Assembly: GCF_040115645.1 (NCBI RefSeq) | Contig: NC_089578.1 | Coordinates: 248,001-312,000, forward strand | Reading direction: 5' to 3' | Source of the DNA: Euwallacea fornicatus | Taxonomy: Eukaryota > Arthropoda > Insecta > Coleoptera > Curculionidae | DNA length: 64,000 bases | Part shown: one piece after another, positions 58,601 through 64,000 of the stretch | Layout of the letters: each line of letters opens with the position of its first letter | How positions within the stretch are numbered: position 1 is the stretch's first letter | Notes under the pieces: generated by a model | Seen by the model: only the letters and a program-made list of their open reading frames with translations | Told to the model about the DNA's origin: nothing | The model's database searches: none | Translations under genes and position numbers: made by a program

Positions 58601-59715
58601 TGTCTTGGGCATCGGGTTCGCCGAGCCGCTTTGCCGAGGGCAGGGGGGGCAGGAGGCCTAGGACGTCAGGAGATTAAAGAATTTAAAATCGACCATTGTA
58701 GTTATTGCACAATCTGTTATCCGACTTGGTGTACCAAAAAAATATATTAATTTTTTTTTTTTAATATTTAAAAATTTTTTTTATATAAAAGAAAATATTT
58801 GAAACTAAAAAAAATTTTAAATATAAAAAAATTTTAAATATAAAAAATTTTAAATATAAAAAAAATTTATATTTAAAAGTAAAACAAATAATTTTTTTTT
58901 ATATTAAAAAAAAAATAAATTAAAAAGTTTTTTTAAATGAAATTTTCTTGATTTTTCCAGGAGCTGCCGGCGGGGTCTCTCCGAGGGGACCGAATGAACT
59001 GACCAGTTGTCCCAAAGAAATGGAGGTACGAGACTGACGTGCACGGAAACACCATGACGAGGTCCGGCATTACAGTCAACAAGTTGAAACGGGCCGCACG
59101 ATGTCTTCATTCATAAATCACACGCACCTTGCGGTTTGACAAAAACTGATGGTCCCGGCCCAAACCAGCGGCCCTCTGTCGTAGTTTATTTGGCAACTGG
59201 GGTTAAAGTTGAGACAGACAGAATACGATTTCGTTATCCCTGGGGGGAAAAGGCCTCGGACCCGACCTGCCCCAACGGTAGGGTGTTTATACGGCGGACC
59301 CTTTATCCCCTTGAAGCTATCAAATGGAGAATCTCCCCCGGCTCAGCTGATGATAACACGGACTTTTGTACTCAAGGTTAGCATCGGGTGAATTTTTTAA
59401 GGGAAATGTCTCGTTCAATGGGAGAAACAATCCGGAACTGTTCGGACTTAATTGGTGAGCGACATATTGAGGTTGGAAATTTCTGTTCTGTATTTACGCA
59501 GATTTGTACCGAGACATTCTGGAATCGTTGCAACGCTAAACCATATTTACCATTGGCTGCTGCTGGACGGTTACGGGCTGGGATATGGGCTGGGGGCTCG
59601 GGCGGGAAGCAGGCTGTTGAACTGGGCCTACAGCTCCTCCGTTGGCATCACCTGTGGACAAGCCCCCAGAAGCTAGAGAACTGATGGGGCCATTGGGTTT
59701 TCTTCCACGATAGCT
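48669..59715 (-). CDS. Tet: TET methylcytosine dioxygenase (8 exons joined, 5' end incomplete)
   Basis: TET enzymes are nuclear Fe(II)/2-oxoglutarate dioxygenases that oxidise 5-methylcytosine in DNA (and can act on RNA). Eight minus-strand exons join in frame with GT/AG borders: 59715-59551, 57208-57139, 55695-55521, 55467-55251, 53638-53426, 53367-52066, 51767-51031, 49617-48669 (3828 nt, 1275 residues plus stop). Residues 1 to about 640 are low complexity, rich in Gln, Asn, Ser and Pro. The Cys-rich domain starts near residue 644 and contains FGCSWSMYYNGCKF (about 802-815). Iron ligands HKD are at 896/898 and the distal His in ELHATTP at 1173. Arg1188 in PTRISLVFY fits the 2-oxoglutarate contact. 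The spacer between helix halves is shorter than in vertebrates. No CXXC domain is visible. The start codon lies upstream. Confidence 0.95.
50036..50550 (-). pseudogene. Transposase pseudogene in a Tet intron
   Basis: In mixed minus-strand frames: FQMEFKVNVWGVVGRNLIGP then RLDGAACIFFSQNTLPELSE (50400-50250), followed by GPWPPRSSGLTPRDFLLWGT and LKEFAYSTSVETGDG (50170-50070). This is the middle and third-Asp region of the PDL-P-DF transposase group, with the catalytic Asp retained but SPDL changed to SSGL. It lies in the same sense as Tet. Frameshifted and inactive. Confidence 0.75.
50572..50843. repeat. Dispersed repeat R, copy 1
   Basis: Begins ggtggcccctgaaccacccc, contains cgagctttcagccagctc and gccgatatctcagcaacggt, and ends ctgcgaatcaccctgta (to 50843). 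It matches 57950-58213 in the same orientation through most of its length. It ends in the usual CACCCTGTA, so it is probably one end of a transposon family. Confidence 0.75.
51031..51767 (-). CDS. Tet: Tet exon: Cys-rich domain and first half of the beta-helix
   Basis: Starts after acceptor ttttgtag (51768) with VHRRVCAEEKYLVIVKQRRG and ends at donor aa|gtgagt (51031, phase 2). Contains RCSTNDLRTCACQGI, CGASYSFGCSWSMYYNGCKF, CRLGRNPGRPFSGVTACVDF then CAHSHKDIHNMVNGCTVVVT, with the iron-binding HKD, and EEQLHVLPLYVPEDTDEF. All of these are diagnostic TET signatures. Confidence 0.97.
52066..53367 (-). CDS. Tet: Tet large exon: low-complexity region to start of catalytic domain
   Basis: Acceptor tttttcag then VNTSSPQVVSHNSSG; 434 codons in phase 0. 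Most is poorly conserved, Gln/Ser/Asn-rich linker. The last 70 codons enter the catalytic domain: EEIPQCHCFSPDQRPPEPGT, YYTHLGCASSLRNLR, GPAIRIEKIRYTGKEGKTAQ and GCPIVKW, ending at donor tgg|gtaag (52066). Confidence 0.93.
53426..53638 (-). CDS. Tet: Tet exon: Gln-rich linker
   Basis: Acceptor tatttttag then VSSVANQNPPTPNQNYQQNS, running through Gln-rich sequence to GNAQPGYPQ and donor cacag|gtgagc. 71 codons, phase 0 at both ends. The next intron is only 58 bp. Confidence 0.85.
53639..55250 (-). other. Tet: Tet intron almost filled by a nested foldback
   Basis: The intron is 1612 bp, while those on either side of the flanking exons are 53 and 58 bp. A foldback spans 53766-55189, leaving about 61 nt after the donor and 127 nt before the acceptor. 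Confidence 0.85.
53766..55189. mobile_element. Nested foldback element (1.42 kb) inside a Tet intron
   Basis: Outer ends: taggtggcgggggagtcc (53766, worn) and ggactccccaagtggccacc then ctgta (to 55189). The inner pair is ctacagggtccgccgcaaag (about 53869) with cgtggcggaccctgtag (to 55072). Inverted similarity continues inward: tttagaggccaaaggggacc at about 54555 is the inverse of 54310-54340. The centre (54390-54470) is a small inverted repeat of taattaaaattt / aaattttaacaaagtta. Noncoding. Confidence 0.85.
55251..55467 (-). CDS. Tet: Tet exon: Pro/Gln/Ser-rich linker
   Basis: Acceptor tgttctcag then t|gtgcccatt; reads VPIQSTQMVPPRPNSNYSHT and on to EGSQSRPSS with donor ttcg|gtgagt. It enters in phase 2 (one base completes a Ser codon) and leaves in phase 0. 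The preceding intron is 53 bp. Confidence 0.85.
55521..55695 (-). CDS. Tet: Tet exon: Gln/Tyr/Pro-rich linker
   Basis: Acceptor tagtttcag then ggtggcaag. The frame reads GWQGQFIQQIPSAGQPIDTY and ends TNARPP plus ag before gtaggt. Phases match both neighbours (enters needing two bases, leaves with two). Confidence 0.85.
55884..56317. mobile_element. Foldback repeat in a Tet intron (434 bp)
   Basis: Inverted arms: gtgaatttgggtgaattttg (55937) with gggaaatgacatagagatcg (55989) against the complement of caccca-attt and acgtcatttctcatagtccc in 56200-56290. Near the centre two direct copies of caaaatccgccattatttct (56058 and 56139) flank an inverted cgaattgcattttt / aaaaaatgcaatttgac pair. It abuts the next element at 56318. 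Confidence 0.6.
56318..57105 (+). mobile_element. TIR element with transposase fragment in a Tet intron (0.79 kb)
   Basis: Left end tacagagcgtccaacg (56318) and right end aatggacgccctgtg (to about 57105) are inverse, and the arms share gattttcgaac / tcgaaaattttaaac and cccgagatacagaatgagaa / cgctctgtatcgtgg over about 120 bp. The plus strand at 56685-56955 encodes LLWPARSPDLNPLDYFLGRH then LKSLVSNAPLGNVENV, the third-Asp end of the same transposase group. It is antisense to Tet. Confidence 0.75.
57139..57208 (-). CDS. Tet: Tet small exon (70 bp)
   Basis: Acceptor ctccttcag (57209-57217) then TPMPFYADPNRFPTPVWQAE followed by PPQ and one base, donor g|gtaaat. Phase 0 in, phase 1 out, joining exactly to the exon at 55695. 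Confidence 0.8.
57286..57795. repeat. Solo arm of the A/B element family
   Basis: Closely matches 15715-16145 (element A) and 27910-28385 (element B): gacttcctgtcacttccggt, gggacacccagtatatt, gatatcggaccttgaatcaa, and the pair tacagggtgtcc (57612) / gggacaccctatgac (about 57675). No opposite arm was found in this intron. Confidence 0.8.
57950..58213. repeat. Dispersed repeat R, copy 2
   Basis: Matches 50572-50843 in the same orientation: accgcccctcgttgagcttt, tgtggttattccaggcttcc, gccgatatctcagcaaccgt, and the end gcaaatcaccctgta. Confidence 0.75.
58214..58743. other. Unassigned GC-rich block in a Tet intron
   Basis: Open frames exist on both strands (plus 58178-58750, 190 codons; minus 58543-58202, 113 codons), but I recognise no domain, and no splice sites link it to Tet. 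GC content is clearly higher than in the flanks. It could be a transposon remnant of unknown type. Confidence 0.35.
58744..58960. repeat. A/T-only low-complexity block
   Basis: About 215 bp made almost entirely of tttaaatataaaa-type words. Runs of aaattttaaatataaaaa recur several times and the block is partly self-complementary. Confidence 0.85.
58961..59550. other. Tet intron sequence, nothing recognised
   Basis: No transposon termini or coding motifs that I can support. Confidence 0.4.
59551..59715 (-). CDS. Tet: Tet exon, most upstream certain one
   Basis: Acceptor tccttcgcag then SYRGRKPNGPISSLASGGLS and on to QPISQPVTVQQQPM with donor atg|gtaaat. 55 codons, phase 0 at both ends. It is Ser/Gly/Pro/Gln-rich with no domain. 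It joins in frame to 57208 downstream and to the candidate exon at 63026 upstream. Confidence 0.75.
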
Positions 59716-60332
59716 CTGCGAAGGACAAAAACGGCAAATTAGTGTCAGCTTTCTCGCACGACCTGTATAATAAAATCCTTATAATGCGACCTCAGAAAGC
59801 TGAGAAAAGGTGCTATAAACGCATCAGCTTCGAAAGTGATTCCGACATACTCCGTTTTCCTCGCATTAACTCCTCGTTGGGGAGAGCATAGAATCCTTTC
59901 CACATTACACAATGGTGATTTTAGCACCCATATACCTTAAGATGGGTTGCACCATTAAAGTTTTTTGGTCGGCGTGGATGGGGGCTGCGGGCGGAATGAA
60001 CATTACAAGAGACGTCGACGTTAAACGCTCCTCTCGATGTCTCGATTAACGCGGTTTTGATCTAGACCCATATTCTTCATAATTTGATCATGCTTCTTCC
60101 GAAAACTAACAATAATGAGGGAGACTACATGATTTTAAATTAGGGAAAGGACTCCATTTACGGAATAGACTCTATTTAGCAATTGCCTTTACTAAGGAAT
60201 AGACTCTACTGAGCAACAGCCTCAATTTTTCCGTAAATATATGTGTTCATCTGCTAAAACGAACCCGCTACAACGAGCCCTACTGGAGTGTGAAGCGTTG
60301 TCCCCCTCCCCCCCCCAAATAAAAATGTATGA
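59716..60332. other. Probable Tet intron, nothing recognised
   Basis: No coding or repeat signal apart from a C run at 60302-60315. Confidence 0.4.
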
Positions 60333-61074
60333 TACAGGGCGTCTATTTAGCGACCCCTCGGACCGTTACGAGTTTGTCATTTCGAGACAAAATCCATCAC
60401 TGGGATGTACGTGAGGCCAATGAAGGTAAATTTCAAAATTAGTGACGGCCCTACAGGGCGTCCGGAAAAAGCGGGGCGACGTGAATATTTTTAAATAGGA
60501 CCTAAACCATCGAAGTCATGGCACCGCACGATCGAAATTCGGGCCCTTAGCCATGAACGCAAATTTTCCCGAAATGATTTATCCATTAATCGTTAAGATA
60601 AATATGAGATTATTTTATACCAAAAAGGAAGAAAATTGAATTTTCCTTCGTCTTACGACATAAAGAGCGGACCGTCGTATTCGAAACAATCAAGAAAATT
60701 TAAGCTGAAGAGGTGATGATTAAAGTGATTGGTACGAACACCCTGTATGTGGTTTTGGCTAAATGCGTATTCTTGCCCGTCGAGGTGTAATTTAAAATCA
60801 TCTAAATGCAACTTATGCAACATAAATTTTCCATAGGGCACTGCAAGACCAATACAGGACCCGGAGAGTATTCCGTCATGTGGAAAAGTGCCGGTGGTCC
60901 CGTTTAAGAGCATGGCCCGTTATGACGCGCCGCTTTTTTGAGACACCCTGTAGGGCGGTCACTAATTTCAAAATTTACCCTCACTTCTGTGTACGCGCCC
61001 TCATGATCGATTTTTTCCTGAAATCGCGAATGACCTCATGGGAGTCTGAAGGGCTATTAAATGAACACCCTGTA
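60333..61074. mobile_element. Nested inverted-repeat element (742 bp)
   Basis: Outer ends tacagggcgtctatttagcg (60333) and ttaaatgaacaccctgta (to 61074). The arms match through gaaggtaaatttcaaaatta against its inverse at about 60960-60985. Inner ends tacagggcgtccggaaaaag (60452) and cttttttgagacaccctgta (to 60952), with gcggggcg / cgcgccgc just inside. Another terminus, gaacaccctgtatg, lies at about 60737. Noncoding. Confidence 0.85.
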
Positions 61075-61342
61075 TATGCCGGACATGGAATGGCAGAGCA
61101 ATAGTTCTGAGAGATAACCGTGTTTCTGGTCCGAGTAATCCCCTGAAGTTTTGCTCAAAGTGATTTCTCCAGTAGGCATAAAAAAATAAAAGAATAATAA
61201 AAATAAATAAATAAATAAATCCATGAATGAATATTTATCTCCTACATTAGACTGGTTTTTTCGAGCGGTGATCGCCCCGTTTTACCACGGAAGACTTTAA
61301 TAATAAATATTATGGTAATTGTTGGATTAAGGAAGGGGGCCG

Positions 61343-61606
61343 GTGGCATGGCCGCCGCCTTCTCCAGACTTAGCTCCGTTAGATTTCTTCTCATGGAGTC
61401 AACCGAATGATTTTATCTATTCCACACCAATTCTTACTCTCGAAGACCTACGTCGCCGGATAACTAACAGTTTTCGTATAGTTTGTAACAATTCCGGAAT
61501 TTTTGGGCGACAATCAGTGATTCCTCCATGTCAAGCCTGCGTTGCTCCCGGAGAAAGACATTTTGGGCAATTTCTCCAATTCTTAATAAAATTTTCTGTT
61601 TTTTAA
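61343..61606 (+). pseudogene. Transposase C-terminal fragment
   Basis: The plus strand encodes MAWPPPSPDLAPLDFFSWSQ then PNDFIYSTPILTLEDLRRRI, the third-Asp region of the PDL-P-DFF-W transposase group. The rest of the enzyme is absent. The methionine is internal and is not a real start. Confidence 0.75.
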
Positions 61607-62423
61607 CGGTTTTTCATTTCTAATTAAACAATCTTTTTAAGTGGGCCTTTTCGGCACGTGTGCAAAAATGTTTATCCATTAACAAACACGTTCAGTATGC
61701 CTCATTGGTTTTAGACACGTTTTAGCCGGAAACCGTCGCTTCACGCGATATCGATAAAGTGTACCTTGTTAAAGCAGCGAAGGTGGAAAAGAGGTTGTTT
61801 TCAGTCTGAAGTGACATACAGCGTGAGCGAAAAAAATTAGGACAGATAAAAATGTGACGGAGCCCTGTATGCGGCGCCTTCAGATAATGCTTGGGTTTTG
61901 CGTCATAAAAACCCGCGTGTAGGCGGAATTTTGTCCTATTTTTAGATCTTTGTCCAAAAAAATTCCGAAAAAAAAACTAAATTTAGACACCCAGTATATC
62001 TTGAACGAAGGAACGAAGACGTTGCGTTCATTCACACGAACCGTTTTTACCTTTCGATTTCACACGGATCACGCCGGTTACGTTCGGGCCAGACTTGCAG
62101 TCGCACCCTGTACAATCGCGCCCACAACCCGAGTCGTAATTAGGGTAGTAAAGGCTGTTACGTCACGGTAACCTCAATCCTTGGATCGCATTCGTCGAAT
62201 TAACAGTCCATTATAAATCAAGGTCGTGAAGTATATTATTATGACCCGGACGTCAAGTTTAAATCTCGAATTTTTAATTTAAGACCTGAAGGTCGCGGGC
62301 ATTCCGCCACCGCGGCGTACAAGCGATTTTCGCCGCCACTGGCTTGGAATGGATTTTTACAATGTTGCAACGCACCGATCCATCAACTCCCGAAGCTTAA
62401 GATAAGTAGCCATAAACAACACT
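61607..62423. other. No gene; scattered terminus-like strings
   Basis: Terminus-like strings occur at about 61816 (tacagcgtgagcg), 61865 (agccctgtatg), 61987 (gacacccagtatat) and 62104 (cgcaccctgtac), but I could not pair them with confidence. Confidence 0.35.
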
Positions 62424-62471
62424 AAAACAACAACAACAACAATAATAATAATAATAATAACAACAACAGCG
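62424..62471. repeat. (AAC)n/(AAT)n microsatellite
   Basis: acaacaacaacaacaataat then ataataataataacaacaac; a compound trinucleotide repeat. Confidence 0.95.
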
Positions 62472-63025
62472 AGGACGATTACGACATCGCGACCGATTAC
62501 CGCGCTAGGTAAATAAGCCGGACGCTATTGACCTGTTACTCAGCTGTTGCCGAAACGGGAGCGAGAAAACGTACTTTACAGTCATTCGACGCACCCAATT
62601 ATGGGGTCTCTTGAAGGGGGTAATGGAGGAAAATTAAGCACGTCTTAGCAACATCCCCAAAGGTATAATATCGATAATAGTCTTCTATCTATAACCCAAT
62701 CACCTCCCACAGCGAGCTTGTCGTTCCGGCGTTCGCGTAATGGAGACAGTAATTAATAACGGTGGCGTTGATCCCATTATCTCACGGGTTCGTCACATTC
62801 TGCAACACCACCATCGAATTTTCCCAACGAAAAACGTTCACAAGCACACGTCGGACCCGAGGGGCCTCGACGAAGATGCACACAGACACGCGGTCATTCC
62901 ACTTAAAATTCGATAAGTAGGTCGAGAGCGTTATTCGGGGCACACGAGCACGTTGGTGACGTGCCGTCTTCGACGTACTTAAGTAGCACACACACATAAG
63001 CGGTTCTAGGGCAAAGCGAACTTAC
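62472..63025. other. Probable Tet intron, nothing recognised
   Basis: No repeats or coding signal that I can support. Donor gtaagttcg of the candidate exon lies at its upper edge. Confidence 0.35.
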
Positions 63026-63163
63026 TTGCATACCCTCGGTTGGACGGTACCCTCCCTCTGAACTACACCAACTTAGGGGAGACGAGTACCCGGACGGGCC
63101 TGGGTGCTGCCACGGAATTCGGTTCGCACGGACGATTTCGGGCACCGAAAAGGGTACCACCCA
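63026..63163 (-). CDS. Tet: Candidate upstream Tet exon
   Basis: The minus strand reads WVVPFSVPEIVRANRIPWQH followed by PGPSGYSSPLSWCSSEGGYR and PTEGMQ, ending exactly at donor atgcaa|gtaagt (63025). A plausible acceptor gcatcag precedes 63163, just downstream of an in-frame stop. Length is 138 nt, phase 0 both ends, so it would splice in frame to SYRGRKP at 59715. No known domain. An alternative is that translation begins at the ATG at about 63031 (MQ-SYRGRKP). Confidence 0.5.
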
Positions 63164-63254
63164 CTGATGCCTTTAGAACTCAAGAGACTGAAGCTCGACG
63201 TGGAGGTATGGTTGCGCGCTTGATGCCCCTGACAATGCGTACCGCAGTACTGAA

Positions 63255-63276
63255 CGTGTATGCTATATATGTATTA

Positions 63277-63326
<50 letters not shown>

Positions 63327-63341
63327 GATATATGTATATTT
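63255..63341. repeat. (TA)n microsatellite
   Basis: tatatatgtatatatatata runs interrupted by tatg and taga; about 85 bp. Confidence 0.95.
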
Positions 63342-64000
63342 AGAGCGCACTATTCTAAAATTTGGGCCAAAACGAGGACGCGAGAGACTCGATCGTTATC
63401 TTCCTCGATTTCAACTTTCAACAGAAAATTAATATTTTCGCTTGACCCCCCCAGCTGTAGACGTACCTGAGCTGAGAAAGCCCGACTCCCAACTTGAGCT
63501 TTGCATTTTTTGTTCCATTGGTTAAAGCTGGGGGATCGATGGGCCGTCGGTCTGTGCTAAATTCACAATACAATTCACTCGGCGATTTCCGCACAGTCCC
63601 GACCGTCCCCGCTCGTTTTCAGCCTTCAGTTCAGCGTGTGTCACGTTTTCATGTTCCGCTGATACAGCCGAAGCAATCAGCACTAAACCGTAACGTTATC
63701 TAAGAGAATTCCGCATTCGAACGGGGCCATATCTTTGTGCCATTTGCGATTGTTAATTACCGAGGGATATCCGAGACGTAACAGGGAAAAATAACACCGG
63801 ATAATTGAATTTGAGGCGGCTTACGCAACAGTCCCACGATGATCCGAAAGGCGTCGCTTTAATCGGATGAAATTAGAGCGAATGTTGGTCGGACCTACAA
63901 AGCCGTGGAGAAGACAAATTTCGAAGTTCGTGGTAGCGGCGTCGAGCGAGGAGCGTCGCGTCGGGGAGGGCGCGGGTCAGGAGAGCATTGTCGCGACTGG
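63342..64000. other. Region upstream of the candidate Tet exon
   Basis: No open frame with a recognisable domain. The last 80 bases are rich in CG dinucleotides (cggcgtcgagcgaggagcgt), unlike most of the window. It could belong to a 5' exon or promoter of Tet, but I cannot locate a transcription start or a CXXC-coding exon. Confidence 0.3.

Overview
This window is intron-containing animal DNA, most probably from an insect. The only host gene I can support is a TET-type 5-methylcytosine dioxygenase on the minus strand. Its eight joined exons (59715 down to 48669) have canonical GT/AG borders and stay in frame throughout. Several introns are small (53, 58 and 298 bp), as is usual in insects. 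A ninth, upstream exon near 63.0-63.2 kb is probable. The rest of the window is dominated by decayed Tc1/mariner-type DNA transposons and their nonautonomous derivatives. I cannot name the insect order. I saw no bacterial, viral or organellar features, no rRNA or tRNA, and no CRISPR array.

Layout. 1-48 kb is a gene-poor region made of transposon remains. It holds mariner-like fragments with TACGAGGGTCGT-type ends (1.9, 3.3, 18.9, 34.6, 36.2 and 40.6 kb) and Tc1-like pseudogenes (6.4, 20.7, 23.6, 31.9, 37.4 and 42.2 kb). It also holds a large set of elements ending in TACAGGGTG / CACCCTGTA, many with terminal inverted repeats (TIRs) of 100-500 bp. The coding members of that set carry a transposase with PDL-P-DFFLWG-type motifs (9.6, 12.2, 15.6, 21.6, 27.8 and 32.3 kb; single fragments at 50.0, 56.3 and 61.3 kb). 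The best-preserved catalytic domain (32.8-33.3 kb) has DD41D spacing. Several unrelated nonautonomous families share the same short termini (M family at 14.7, 24.65, 25.9 and 44.0 kb; F family at 4.9 and 45.9 kb). Two tandem arrays stand out: an 18-bp unit minisatellite with a 52-bp higher-order period (42.98-43.45 kb), and a 25-bp array carrying AATAAA on both strands (47.4-48.0 kb) just downstream of the TET stop codon.

48.6-63.2 kb is the Tet locus. The last exons encode the Cys-rich and double-stranded beta-helix catalytic core, with the HxD iron ligands, the distal His and the 2-oxoglutarate Arg all present. The upstream exons are low-complexity Gln/Pro/Ser/Asn-rich. The introns are filled by transposon remains. 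The most striking is a foldback of about 1.42 kb that occupies nearly all of a 1.61-kb intron.

The most unusual signal is structural. At several independent loci the long inverted arms contain a second, internal copy of the TACAGGGTG terminus at matching positions in both arms, giving concentric (nested) inverted repeats. I found no evidence of a new protein-coding system. Boundaries of decayed elements are approximate, and family names rest on motif recognition by eye.
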